From: Ariolimax columbianus
Lineage: Eukaryota > Mollusca > Gastropoda > Stylommatophora > Arionidae
Reading direction: 5' to 3'
DNA length: 64,000 bases
Assembly (NCBI GenBank): GCA_036924085.1
Contig: JAVGWX010000011.1
Coordinates: 32,424,386 to 32,488,385, forward strand
Part shown: positions 41,435 through 53,279 of the stretch, in pieces
Numbering within the stretch: the stretch's first letter is position 1
How the letters are laid out: each line of letters begins with the position of its first letter
Notes under the pieces: generated by a model
The model's input: only the letters and a program-made list of their open reading frames with translations
What the model was told of the DNA's origin: nothing
The model's database searches: none
Translations under genes and position numbers: made by a program

Positions 41435-42800
41435 TTCAGATCAGATCAGGTCATTCCGTAACCGGTGAGGTCATTGGGGCACACATGAAGACATCCTCAC
41501 AAGCCCATGCCGCCCTTCTATGTCAGCGGCCGCTGAATGTGCCTCTTCTGGTCGGAGATTGGTCCATTCTTTTATGTTGACCTCCCACCTCTTTTTGGGA
41601 CTGCTTTTTCTTCATCTACCTTGCACCTTTCCAGTGCAGGATCTTATTTGCAAGAATATTTGGTCTCGATATGTGACAGTACCAGGCGAGTTTCCTTCTT
41701 TTGACATGTTGCCAAGAGGTCTTCAAAAGGCCCTATTGATGTTGTAATTCTGTCTCGTATTTCCTCATTTGTAACTCGATTTGTGTACGTGACGTTTGAA
41801 AGTCTTTGGAAACATCTCATCTCCAAGGCCTGTATCCTTCGCTGAAAGTCAGCTGTAACTCCCCATGTCTGACAAGCACACAGAAATATATTGACAGGAT
41901 CAATGTACGCATTAATCTGATTTTCGTGCCTAGTGCAAACCGTTTATCTTTGCCAGATTTTGATAAGCTATGCAAGCGCCGCTATTGTCTATGGTATTCT
42001 GGCCAGCACCTTACATTTTGATCCTTCATCACTGACAATCGAAACCAGATTTTTTTTGATTTTTTTTGCGTTCGCCTTATTTCTCTAATCCCCAAGGCGT
42101 TGCACTGTGGTTTTTATTTTGCGCCTGTCGGCCCAGTGCATCGGACTTCAGCATGCATTTTATGTAAGGGCCTGCTTCCCCCCGCTTTTTATAACCACTA
42201 GCCCACGCCGTCCCCTGAACCCAGATATTTAAAAAGGTCAACCACTTCGAGCTCCTGGCCATTAGCTTTTATCCTACTGTTGAAGCCCTCGGCGTTGTTG
42301 GTCATTATTTGTCTTTCCAACGTTTATCTCCATAGCATAGTCAAGAGCTGTTTCATCGAGCCTTCTGACCCATTCCTGGAGTTCTGCTTCTAAACCCGCC
42401 AACTCGTCGATGTCATCTGCAAAACGAAGATTGGTAATCGTTCGGCCCTCTAACTTGACAGCACCAACGTGACCTCAAGTGCCTCATTCATAATTCCCTC
42501 AAGGAATATATTTAAAAGATTGTACAACTCTGTCTAGTACCAACTGATGTGCGAAACATGTCCCCTCGCCTCCCATTCATAAGAACTGCGCTGTACACAT
42601 TGTCATACAGGTTTTCAAGGACCTTCATAATATTTCCATTCATCGGATACATCTTCATGGTTGCCCATATTGCTTTATGAAATACCCTATAAAACGCCTG
42701 CTTAAAATCAACAAACACATGTTACAGTTTTAACTGCAGTTCTATATATTTCCCGCTTACCAGCCTTAAATTAAATGTCTGTTCTTTAGTGCTTCTTCCC
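41435..42800 (-). mobile_element. LINE-D RT region, interrupted by a SINE
   Basis: The minus strand gives MFVDFKQAFYRVFHKAIWAT at 42718 (the motif FVDFKKAFDRVWH with Asp changed to Tyr), then VGTRQSCTIF. LRFADDIDELAG at about 42430 has both active-site aspartates. RRLDETALDYAMEIN is next, and LFKYLG at about 42230. After a SINE insertion the frame resumes with SIVSDEGSK at about 42045. Then come ALEMRCFQRLSNVTYTNRVT near 41830 and the end of the element, with TTACGGAATGACCTGATCTG at about 41450. Confidence 0.75.
42063..42218 (-). mobile_element. tRNA-headed SINE inserted in LINE-D
   Basis: The minus strand begins GGACGGCGTGGGCTAGTGGTT (the A box as in the SINE at 23745), jumps across an internal deletion that removed the B box, and continues with the 3' domain (CTGAAGTCCGATGCACTGGG, CCGACAGGCGCAAAATAAAA) to GCGAACGC and a run of A. 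Flanks AAATATCTGGGTTC and AAAATCTGGTTTC on the minus strand are an imperfect duplication of the LINE-D target. Confidence 0.75.
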
Positions 42801-43004
42801 TGCCTGAACCCTGCTTGCTCCTCAGCAATGATGAGGTTTCAATCGTTCGAGGATTATCTAAGCATCGCTGTGCTAGGGTGGAGGATGAGGCTTATTGTTT
42901 TGTAATTTTGGCACAGTTTTCGGTTTCTAGACATATGTAACGGTACAACCATTGATTTTGTCTAGAAGTCCGGCCAGTTTATGTCGCCCATATGTTATTG
43001 TTAT

Positions 43005-43125
43005 TGTGCGTGGTGTGTGTGTGTGGTGTATGTGTGGTGTGTGTGTCTGTATTGGCTGTGTGTGTGGTGTGTATGGTGTATGTGTGATGTGTGTGTGTGT
43101 GGTGTGTATGGTGTGTCACGTGTGT
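43005..43125. repeat. (GT)n-rich tract
   Basis: About 120 bases of GTGTGGTGT-type repeats with TATG interruptions. Confidence 0.9.
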
Positions 43126-44081
43126 GAGGTGTTGTAATAGTTCCCGCCGGAGCAAGGGGAGTTTAGGATGTCTGAACATGTTGAAGCTTAAAGCTACCTG
43201 AATTCATGTCAAGGTCACTCACCGTCTCAGCAAAGGAGAACAGAGTTGGGTTAAGGAATGTGGACAGGTAGAAACTGGCCACTGGCCTTCCGATTTTGGT
43301 AGGGGGAGATTGATTGACAGACGAAATTGGCAGCGGGGCTTGCTGCAAGAGAATGAGTGACAGGTGTACAAAGTGTTTCGTCCAATGGGTCTGAAGATGA
43401 CCATCACCTGAGATCGATGGGTCAAGCTCTGGCCTTGCTTGAGGAAATATCACTCGAGACAAAGTTTAGCTCGGGAGGTTGGAGAGAGAGAGGCTGGATA
43501 GAGAGAGGCTGGAGGAGAGATGGAGAGTGAGAGAGAGAGAGACTGAATGTAGATAGTATGTTTAACTCACCGACTTAGATAGAGGAGCGATTGATAGACG
43601 GTTGGACGAATGTTTAGTGATAGAACTGGATCGCTCAAATAGGTGTGTGAGTTTTGCATTAATAGATAATCTGAAAGTGTGTTTGTAAGCAAGGACACAT
43701 TGTGAACGAGTTATGTCGAGATCGCCCGCCTGAGGGGATTTCAGTGAGGAAGAGTATTTGATAAGGTGTGCTAAAGACGCAGTTAAGGCGATGTGTGTGT
43801 GATGTAATTGCAAGGCAATAGAACTGGGTTTTTAGATAGTTGGAAATTCCATCAATAGCTAATGCTTACAATTCCCGTTTTAGTAGAATGTTTAGTTAAG
43901 ATGATATGTATTATATTGTGTTTGTAACTTCTCTACTCATTCTATGATATGAGTATGATTTAATAAATATGCCACCTGCTGTGTGATATGGCATTTACTG
44001 AGTATGGTCATGATGATGTGGATGAGTGTGAGAATGTTCTAAGTTAGAATAACGGCCAGGGCAAACAGTGGGATCTGCTAC

Positions 44082-44432
44082 AGGTGTGTATGTGGTGCGT
44101 GTATGTTTGTGGAGTGTGTGTTTTGTATGTGTGTGTGTGTTTATTTTGTGTGGGTTTGTGGAGTGTGTGTTTTGTATGTGTGTGTGTGTTTATTTTGTGT
44201 GTGTGTGTTGTGTTTGGTGTGTGATGTGTGTTGTATTTATTTTGTGTGTGTGTTGTGTTTGGTGTGTGATGTGTGTTGTGTTTGGTGAGTGTTTTCTGTG
44301 TGTGTTGTGTCTGTGTTATGTGTGTGGTTATTCTGTGTGTGGTTATTATGTGTGGGGTCTGTGTGCTGTGTTTGGTGTAGTGTGTGTGGTGTGGTGTGTG
44401 TGTGTGGGTATGGGTGTGTGTGTGTTTTATAT
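44082..44432. repeat. Long GT-rich array with higher-order duplications
   Basis: About 350 bases of GTGTGTTTTGTATGTG-type sequence. Longer duplicated blocks are visible, for example GTGGAGTGTGTGTTTTGTATG at 44109 and 44159, and GTTGTGTTTGGTGTGTGATG at 44207 and 44251. Open frames through it (up to 164 codons) are composition artefacts. Confidence 0.9.
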
Positions 44433-45640
44433 ATATATTTATGAATATATTCATGAACAGAAAATTTCTTTCAAAGAGACAAGTTGGTCCAAGAGTATGT
44501 TTATATGTGTTTGAGTCTGCCACACAAAGCTTATTCAACTCATTTGAGTAAAAGTAAAGAGATGAGTGTCGCGTATAATCTGGTCAAAATGCATATTTTT
44601 AGAAATATAATCATGTCGTAACGCGAAGATAAGAAAGAATGTTAATAGGAAACGTAAGTTCTTTGGTGATCTGTCTACCAAAGGAGCAGAGATCGAACTG
44701 TGACAATTTAATTAGTGGATTGTGGGTTAGGCCTGTGATTACGTTTTTGCAAACGCAACAACATCAACATTTAATCTTTTTAAAGCTCACTGATCATAAA
44801 GTGATGGAAATTGTATAACCTTGTGAATCACATTTAATTTTAAAGTGAATATCACAATGTTCATGAAGAGTTGAATGGAAGACAATAGAATAATTTGCAT
44901 TTGTATAATAATCATTTTTTCAATAGTTACAGAACTTGTTTGTCACTTTTGTTTTCACAATGCACAATTGCTAGACACAAAGAGGAATGGTCTAGACAGT
45001 GAGTTTGAGTTTCATTAAAGCAGAAAGAATATTAATATACATCATTTTCTTCGTGAAATCAAATGTATATATATATGGGTAATGTGTGTGTGAATTCAAT
45101 AAACAGGTGCGTTGTGTTAGCATTGAGGCGTGTTGAAAATGACTTGCAGATGTTCTGTGGTATTATGAACTTGTCACTACCAAATTAGAAAAACAGCCAC
45201 AACAAATGTGTCCACATAAGAAAGCTGTAGCAGATGAAACTGTTCAAACAAACACACCAGTAACATACATGCTGTTGTTATGGCTAATATGAAACCAGTA
45301 TTTTAGGACCGCGATAGGAATAAACTACTAAAAAGTGTCTTGATAGAAAAACACAAAATATCATTGATTTACTGAACACTGCTGTCTTGAAATTATGTCC
45401 CAAGAATAAGAATCGTGGTCTAACTATTGTGAAAGCTGTTGTTGCTATTGCAGTTTCTGTTTAAAATGATTGTACAACATCTCTGTTGGTAATGCAGGAA
45501 ATAGAATTACATACTTGCATGTATCTGAGAAAGTCCTGTAAACACAAGAACGTTTTGTGGCAAAAATGTATCTCAAAGAAAATCTGTTACGGCATCTTAT
45601 AATGCCAGGAGAGAAAAAATTAGATTTGTACTGAATTATT

Positions 45641-46497
45641 GGCCGGTAGTTACTGGAAGGTATATATATATCAGGTTGGAGGTCATTGATAAGAATCAAG
45701 GTATGTAATCATCAGAAAATGGTAAAAAATTGTGTCAAACTTTCTGCCGAAAACCGTAATGTGCAAACGGTCTGTGTGATACCTTTTTTGTTTTCAAATT
45801 GTCTTGCAACTTTGCACACTCATTATAGAAAACAATGGCTTAGCTAACTATGAAAATAAACAATGTGTAAGAGTTATTATAATTTGGAGTATCACATTTT
45901 CTAACAAAATTGAGTAAATATTTGAATTTTCATAAAAATACAATCGTAAAAGACGTAGCTTAGGCTGTAGTCTATAATGAAAGGATAATCTTGAACATCA
46001 TTATACAAAAAAATGAAGTGTATACGATTAATGACACAGATTAAATTACATGCAGAGTTTTGCACATTTTTTAAATAAATATTTTCACTATTTTAAAAAA
46101 CATTACGTTCTAAAATAATATTTGGAATGCTACATTAGACAAAATGATACAAAGATGTAGGGTGATCATCTTTATAGCACCTGCCCAACTTTTATATGGT
46201 TATATCAATTTTTAATACAGTTACAATAAAGTTTTAAAAATAATACCCTTTACTAGGTGGTACTCGTTAAAGGACAAGTAGCAGCTAAAATAAAACTTTC
46301 ACACTATGCGATATGAAAGAAAGTATGCAGCCTTCTCAAGATAGACACATTTTATTGAGCTAAATGTGAGGACCATGTCATGAAAGACGAAAATGGCTAT
46401 TGAAAAAATGGGGACTGTCGTTCTTCCTTCCGAGAGCAGTCATCAGTGTGTTGGAATATCCGACTTTGATTAAGTGAAAAATTAACCCACATGTTTG
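45641..46497 (+). repeat. Unclassified 870-bp interspersed repeat, copy 1
   Basis: Aligns over its length in the same orientation with 50965-51840. Shared words include GCCGAAAACCG, AAGAGTTATTATAATTTGGAG (TATAATTTGGAG in copy 2), GTCTATAATGA, GCACCTGCCCAAC and ATATCAATTTTTAATA. AACTATGCGATATGAAAG-like, GAGGACCATGTC and ACATGTTTGCTT also match. It has no open frame, no RT or transposase motif, no inverted ends and no tail. It is AT-rich, about 15-20% diverged by eye. Confidence 0.75.
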
Positions 46498-46605
46498 CTT
46501 GGATCACCAAATGCACCAAAGACTAAATGGATCAAGAAGAGGAATGTTAAAGCGAAGTAATTTTGCAGTCCAGGCAAAAGTGAAAATCAAAAATAATATT
46601 ACAAT
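46498..46605 (+). mobile_element. Scrap of LINE-A/B RT thumb
   Basis: Reads DHQMHQRLNGSRRG, LKRSNFAVQAKVKIK, comparable to DHPMHQRLNNLGNGKLKRRN and FAEIAKAKM in LINE-A. Divergence suggests an older or related family. It begins exactly where the 870-bp repeat ends. Confidence 0.55.
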
Positions 46606-46714
46606 ATTTATGGAGATTAAAGTTACAGCGGTACTGGAGGCTTATAGTCAATAAGAACACATATAGGTAAAGCCTCAGTGTCCGTACCAGGACAAAAACA
46701 AAACAATACCTACG

Positions 46715-47180
46715 TTACGACCATAGACATAAACACATGCCATATTCAAGAACTGTTTCATCGAGCCTTCTGACCCATTCCCGGAGTTCCGTCGGGATGT
46801 CATTGGCAAAACGAAAGTCGGTAATCATTCTGTTCCTATTCTTGACAGTTCCAACATGATCTCCAAGTGCTTCACTAATAATACCCTCAAGAAATATGTT
46901 GCAAAATGATGGGGAGAGTGTATATCCCTTTCTCCCACCACAAATGCGCTGCGCGAAACCAGTCCCCACGCCTCCCATTCACAAGAACTGCGCTGGACGT
47001 CTTGTCGTATAGGGGTTCAAGGACATATATCTATTGATTTTATATCTCCTACTGGTTGCCCACAGCGCTGTATGACAAACCTTATCAAACGCTTTCTTGA
47101 AATCAACAAACACATGATACAATGTGTGTTGATGTTCCAGATATTTTTAGTTTACAGTCTTAAATTAAAGATCTGTTTAG
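46715..47180 (-). mobile_element. LINE-D RT scrap
   Basis: On the minus strand at 47110-47090 VDFKKAFDKV-like sequence is visible in broken frames. GRKGYTLSPSFCNIFLEGI (RxGCxLSPxLFNIFLE) is at about 46930, then TDFRFANDI (the FADD box with Asp to Asn) at about 46815 and RRLDETVLEYGM at about 46760. It is dead through stops and an altered active site. Confidence 0.65.
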
Positions 47181-48680
47181 TAGTGTTGGCCGCAAAAACT
47201 GAGTATAGTATTTGTATACAGTGTACATTGTACTAGGTGCCTGTAGGACTATTTCATTAGATCTATCAGAACTAATATATACAAATGTGAATAACTGCAA
47301 ATGTTTATTACATATTAAATATTAAAAGTTAATTTCATATTATCAAAAATGCACGTTAGAAGATGTGATATAGTGAAATAAGGCTAAGATGGATTTTTGG
47401 TGTTAGGTTGCTGTTGTTTTTTTTTCCTGTTATTTTTTAATGTCCTCAATGAGTAAGAATACTCTTTTGTGCGCCCTAAAAAGGGCTCTAAGAGGCGGGT
47501 TGCAGTAGCTTTCCTAACATCCCGAGCATGCTGTTGAAGGTAGATTGGGGGGAGAGGGGGTCCTTCAGGCGGTTGTGCTATGCTAGACTTCATCTGCGTG
47601 TTGCTAATTACTATTGGGCTCACGTGACTTCCCATCTCGTTAGCTAGTTTGCCATGAAAACAGCCAGTTGCCAGGGAGACCTGCGTGTAAGTGCTGTGTG
47701 GGTCTTGGTCAGTATATTTTATCTGATCCTAACCATCGCCCTAACTAAAATGCCCGATCAGTATTTTTTGTCTGACCAGGCGGTAGTCTCTCCTCTTCAT
47801 TTTGGGTATTCCGTGGTTCAAACAAAAATCAAAAATGAATACATTATTAAATAACTATAATATTGAGGTCATTTTTACTGAGAACACAGACGCAATGTAT
47901 GTTTGCTGTAAAATATCTAAAAGTCAACTGGCAGCACAGAATCTGTTTTAAATAAATAAACATAGAGTACAAGATGATATCATCTATACCACGTCTAATC
48001 ATCTTATCTGGAATCAAAGTATTAGCTACTTTAAACTGAAATGAAACTATCCGATGTTGGCTTGTCTGACTGTAATAGAAACTGCTCTTTTGCATCTCTT
48101 TTCAAGTGATGCCCATGGTATGTGCCATACCTGCCTTACCTAAGATACACCACTGGTTATCATACAAAGATAAAGGCACGTGTTTGTTACACAGTAGTTT
48201 CTTTTTTTTTTCAATTCGGAAAGTACATTTATTAGTCGACATGTTGGTATATCATGAGAAGATACAAATTTAAATAAATTTATATTAACACGCACAGACA
48301 AAATTGCTTTTGGATAGAAATAAAAGAATACATATAGGGAGAGATAGACAAAGAGAACATTCTGGGCAGTTTAATATGAGAGTAAGGAAAAGGATCAGCA
48401 ACATATATTAACAACAGTCAAGTGTGGCCAACAGTCAAGTGTGGCGAGTCACGATGTTGGCATTGTGTTTGAAAGCTGCTACTGTTGCATAACGTTAGCC
48501 ATTGGCGTGTAACTGTGTAAACTGTAGGCATGTTACATCTAGTTAACATAAATTAGCAATTCAAAAATAAAAACTGTATATCAAACATAATTTTTTGAAA
48601 CAGCGGATTATATTTGTGAGATTCTGTTTGTTACGTACAACGTTTGTTTGAAATTACTCATTTGCAATATGTGTTTGACC
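47180..48680. other. Intergenic or intronic DNA
   Basis: A patch at 47390-47640 is richer in GC and has an 83-codon minus frame (MGSHVSPIVISN...), but no motif identifies it. If the exon at 48685-48869 is real, this would be its first intron or include later exons. Confidence 0.4.
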
Positions 48681-48684
48681 TCAC

Positions 48685-48869
48685 CTTGACTTGCATTCTC
48701 TGTTAGAGTTATGAGATTCTGCAGTGGTATTCTCATCAATAGTTGTGTCTGCTGCTGCGCTGTCATCAGCATTAAAAGAGTTCCTTAGTGTGTCATTGAT
48801 TAATCCATTTTCACTTAGGATGATAGAATCCAAGTGCACAGGCTCCTTAACTGAAACCGATTCGCTCAT
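48685..48869 (-). CDS. Candidate first coding exon of a host gene
   Basis: The minus strand opens with ATG at 48869 and reads about 61 codons of an acidic, Ser/Asp/Asn-rich peptide (MSESVSVKEPVHLDS, later ADDSAAADTTIDENTTAESH). It ends at GTCAAG|GTGAGG, a good splice donor at 48685/48684. Without splicing the frame stops within a few codons. No domain is recognised; the composition suggests a disordered N-terminus. It sits in one of the few stretches free of transposon sequence. A TATA-like box and a CRE-like palindrome lie upstream. A chance frame is possible. Confidence 0.4.
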
Positions 48870-48932
48870 TTCTATACGATAATAACGTTGTGTACAACGA
48901 CTCTATTCCTGCTGCTTTGCCAATGGGGAATG

Positions 48933-48984
48933 TTTGCATATTGACGTCACCAGGTGTCAAGAAATATACCTCATGGTTTTTATA
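48933..48984 (-). promoter_or_regulatory. Possible promoter: TATA-like box, CRE palindrome, octamer
   Basis: On the minus strand TATAAAA is at 48984-48978, TGACGTCA (a full CRE palindrome) at 48949-48942, and ATGCAAA (octamer-like) at 48939-48933. A CCAAT-type ATTGG lies nearer the ATG. The TATA box is about 110 bases upstream of the candidate ATG. The order is unusual, since the CRE lies downstream of the TATA box, so this is suggestive only. Confidence 0.35.
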
Positions 48985-48989
48985 CCCGA

Positions 48990-49545
48990 TCAGAGCAAGT
49001 AAGTTACGGACACGCTCGGTGAACTTGTAAAGCTATCACTGCACTTCAATGTTATTAGAATGCGCATGGCTGCTAGTTTGTAAAGTGCAAATACTGAATT
49101 GAAGTCTACCGGTTCCCACCTTTATTATTAACACATTATTGCGCAATTGTGAGAAGGGCTTACCAACACAGAATAAGCATAAAGCGTTTCGTGCAATGTC
49201 AGCAGACCTGTCTGAACTGGTTCATAAAGCAACTTTCCTTTTTTCAGAATGTAAAGCTGACACTCCTAGTCTTTTAAATTTCTTTTGAGACCTGGAGCAG
49301 AGATAAATAGCATATATAAAATGTAGAGAATCGATTGCGATTTTTAAAAAAAGATATATATACATGTTATAGAGCAATATGAACCATACAGAACAACGTA
49401 AGTTATAACGAACAGCGTAAAAAAATAATAACACAGAATTATAAAACTTCAATACCTTTAGAAAATGCTATTGCCTAGTTACTGTTTTATTCGCTAAGAA
49501 TTTTCTACTCGTATTTGGCAATATATTTCTGGTAACGATTTGTTA
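48990..49545. other. AT-rich intergenic DNA
   Basis: Nothing recognised. Confidence 0.5.
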
Positions 49546-50620
49546 GCCAAATCATCATCATGTAGCATATCCTTTGCAGAACGTCGCTCTCAAAACAGCC
49601 GACCAATAAGACTCTCGATCTGTAACCAGAAATTCCGCCTCTGTAGCTGTCATCTTCAGGCCATCCGTAATGTAGTGTGTGCATCTTTAATTCGGACTGT
49701 CTCTTTACACCTCGTCAAGACACTATACCCTTGAGTGTCGTTCTCTCCAGCCCATTTTACGGTGTTTGGTGTGGTCAAAATATTTTAGCTGTCTAGACAA
49801 GCTGTTGTTTACTAACCAATTTAACTGGAGACCACGTTCTTGTAGGATATCTGCATCTTTTCCTTTTCGCTATCCGTGGTATTTTGAGGTTCCTCGTGTA
49901 GCATTTTAATTCAAAAGATTCAATTGTTGTCGTAAGTGTTTGTGTGATGGTCCATGTGTTACATTCGTACGTTGCCACCGGAAAGATGCAAGTCCGCCGG
50001 CTTGTTATGTTCGACAGTTTATTATAGTTCTGCCACAAGTTTATCATTGTATTCAACCTCGGCATTGACATATCCATTCTCCGTCTGACTTCCTTCGGGT
50101 AGTCTCCATTGTTGCTTATAATTGAGCCAAGGTACTCAAACCGTGTGAGTTGCTCAATCTCTTGTTGTTATAGAACAACTTTAGGCTTGGTCTTTGCCTT
50201 GTCTGTGCTCACTATCTTGGTTTTGCTCATATTCAGGTATATACCTATATCTTCGCTGTGTTGTTTTACCATCATGACCATCCGTTCCAGTCCCGCAGCG
50301 TTCTTTGAGAGATCAACTGTGTCATCTGCATATCTGAGCTCTGGTATCTCGTACCCGTCGATTGTTACAATTTCCACCGTTAATGTTCCTCATTATGGAT
50401 TCGGCATATAAATTAAATTGATAAGGCGAGAGTATGCATCCTTGTCTTACGCCCTTTTGAACTTCAAACCAGTCTGACGTTTTGCCGGCTATTCTGACCC
50501 CTGTTTGTTACTCCTGGTATAGTGATTCGATCAGCTGAATCAAGTGAGTTGGGAACCACATGTCTCTCATTATGTTCCACTACGCTTAGTGTTGTACACA
50601 ATCGAAAAACGTTATTTAAT
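49545..50620 (-). mobile_element. LINE-F copy 2, decayed
   Basis: Opposite orientation to the copy at 25.7-26.8 kb. On the minus strand the active site reads ELRYADDTVDLSKNAAGL at about 50335, followed by IGIYLNMSKTKIVSTDKAKT. YECNTWTITQTLTTTIESFE is at about 49940. The end at 49548-49590 (GAGCGACGTTCTGCAAAGGA, then ATGATGATG) matches the first copy's tail. The GVRQGC block near 50440 is also visible. Frameshifts separate all parts. Confidence 0.75.
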
Positions 50621-50964
50621 ATATAAAGCAAGTGTGTACGTCCACATTATCAAGAGCAACAAAGATGGCGCCGTAACCGGCTACGTATACATTGCACTGC
50701 TGGTTTATTTCATTATGGATGCTGCCAGACCACAGATATGCCTGGAATTCACACTAGTCGACGACTTACACTTTTGTTCACGAAAACGTGTTGTTGTTTT
50801 TCATTTAGACTAGTTAATTCGTTCGGGTTTTTTTTTGTGTGTTTTCTTCGTCCGATTATCATGGTCTGGACATTGGCTATGTGAATAGCACTACTCTTAA
50901 ACATAGGTCATATTTCATGGTCTAGTTCACATGGCTGAACTTCGCGAGATTGTAGTGGATGATT

Positions 50965-51842
50965 GACAGGCAGTTACTGGAGAGTTTATTTATCAGGAAG
51001 TAGATCATTGATTAGAATCAAGATATTTAATCATCAAAAATCGTTAAAAAATAGTTTCAACAATTTTTGCCGAAAACCGAAATGTACAGACTGTTTGTGT
51101 AATACATTTTTTTTGTTTTTCAAGCAATTGTCCTACAAATGTGCACATATATTCTTTAAAAAAACCATGACTTTGTTGCGATCTATGGAAATCATGCTAT
51201 CTTACAATGTGTAAGAGTTATAATTTGGAGTTTCAATTATTTTGATAAAATTGAGTGAATATTAAAATATTCATTAAAACACAATCGTAAAAGATGTAGC
51301 TTTGGCTGTAGTCTATAATGATTGAATAATCTTGATAATGATTATATTAAAAAATGAAGTATACATGATCAATGACACAGGAGAAATTACTTACAGAGTT
51401 TTGACATTTTTTCGAAAATAAATTACCAGTATTTTTTCTTTAAATTACGTTTTAAATTAACACTTGGAATGCTACATTACAATAAATGATATCATGACGT
51501 AGGGTCATCATCTTTAGAGCACCTGCCCAACCTTTATATGGATATATCAATTTTTAATAAACAATTATAAAAATAATACCTCTCACTAGGTAGTGTTTCT
51601 TAAAGCCAAAGTAACAACTGAAAATAAAACTTTCAAACTATGCGATATGAAAGAACTAAAGTATGCAGCCTTCTCAAATATATACAAATATTATTGGGCT
51701 AAATGTGAGGACCATGTCTTGAAAGCGGAAGAGTGCTTTTGAAAAAAAGGTAGACTGTTGTTCTTTCTTCTGAGAGTAATCATCAATGTGTTGGAGTCAT
51801 CCGACTAGGATTAGGTGAAAAATGAACCTACATGTTTACTTT
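50965..51842 (+). repeat. Unclassified 870-bp interspersed repeat, copy 2
   Basis: Second copy of the repeat at 45641-46497, same orientation, ending at ACATGTTTACTT. Flanks on both sides differ from those of copy 1, so this is an element rather than part of a larger segmental duplication. Confidence 0.75.
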
Positions 51843-51844
51843 CC

Positions 51845-52330
51845 GAAAAATAGAAGTTTCCATCACCTTGGCAAAACGGTCCAATTCAGGGCCACCCCAA
51901 TCAGCCAGAAGATTGATCTCAGAACTGAATTGTAACCATTTATTATTTGCTCTAGCATCTTTTATAAAACTGAACCAATCCATCTGAAGTATGTACTTTA
52001 TATGTTCTATATTTCGTGTGCTTTTACATTTTCACACATTTTTTCTACGAAATGCTCAGTTGCTTTTTACAGCTCCTAAAACACATGAACTACATTTCAA
52101 ACGGGCATTGTGCGGAACCTAATGTAGAAAATTGGAGAGATGCCTATGCCTAAAAAAATGCATTTTATAAAAAATGTACAGTAAATTATTTTCTTAAGGG
52201 ACAAAACAATTCCTTTGCTAACAAATATCAAAAGAACTAGCCACTTTATGAAAATGGAACTACTTGACACAGTGTAAATTAGAAAGTAATTGTGACATTG
52301 AAAAGATAAACTGACGTGCAAATAATCGCG
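51845..52330. other. Intergenic DNA, nothing recognised
   Basis: No frame or repeat that I can support. Confidence 0.5.
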
Positions 52331-52688
52331 CATATCGTCTCAGTGTAGCTTCCTTGATTCTTGTCTGTTCCATAAATGTTTAGACAGAAGAGATTTTACT
52401 ACGGCAGGCAGAGCAATATGGACCAATGTTCTCCCAATTATTAGGGCAAATGTCGCAGTTTTTCAGTGAGGCTTTCAGAGTGTCTTTGTGACGTTTTATT
52501 TGGCCTAGCTTGTCTGATTCAAGCTCGCCATAGAATATTTTCTTTAGAAGACGCTCATCTGACCTGTGGACAACATGGCCAGTCCATCAAAGCTGGAATT
52601 TGAACAAAGTTGTGTGGATGCTTGTCATGCCAGCCTGCGACATAACTTCTACATCTGTGATTCTATCTTGCCATTTTATGTTCAGCAG
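52330..52688 (-). mobile_element. LINE-C type 2, C-terminal part (outer element of the nest)
   Basis: The minus strand reads KWQDRITDVEVMSQAGMTSI, then WTGHVVHRSDERLLKKIFYG, then IKRHKDTLKASLKNCDICP and a WENI..YCSACRSK end. This is the C-terminal tail of a CFDP2-type LINE. Its upstream part continues at 57466-58155. The frame across both pieces is continuous at LRKLLNI and KWQDRIT once the insertion is ignored. Bases 52678-52688 (ATGTTCAGCAG) are the duplicated target. Confidence 0.85.
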
Positions 52689-53279
52689 TGGGGGATAAGG
52701 ACTGCTATAGGTCTCATCTAAATAATGAGAAATGTCTGCAGCAAACTCAACCGAACCTTGTGGTGGTACTCCCTGTTCCCACTAACACGGCATTAGCAAA
52801 TGGCGAGAAACTGGCGTCAGCAAGCCAGTCCACCCAAGTCTATGGAGGTAAAATTTTAGACCATGGGTGAGACAAACCCTATAAAACCTCTGGCAGAGCA
52901 GGTCCTCCAATAGATTCAGCAGATTCTGGACCCATCGGCGCGTGGACATGTCCAGATCCCCATTGAGACCTCGCCCAGGCATCATTCCTGGTTAAACAAA
53001 GCACCCCGAGCAAGAGCAAAGTCTGCCCTAACAAGACAAGGTGCTGAAGATGGCCAAAAGATACACTACAGCAAGCAGGCTGTCATGTAAATACGCAATA
53101 TGAAAGTATGCCTATATCTACAAAACGTCATGGCGCTCGGCCTGTGATGCACAACCAGGCAGGTACGGTGCCGAGTCCCCCGTGTTGAAAGAGCCCAACC
53201 TTTAATACTGGATGTCCTTCTCGGTTGCCACGTGAATTCAGGAGGCACGAGAATTGAGCGACTGGTCAAACAAAACCAA

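Larger units (their letters stand above)
42800..45640. other. Low-complexity and unclassified DNA
   Basis: Apart from the GT arrays and a GA-rich stretch at 43475-43545 no element was recognised. Several 60-100 codon frames at 43160-43810 overlap on one strand without known motifs, and I do not support them as genes. Confidence 0.5.

Noticed and set aside
44044..44538. His/Thr-rich and Cys/Val-rich long frames on both strands
   Set aside because: Pure consequence of the GT/CA array; no codon structure beyond the repeat.
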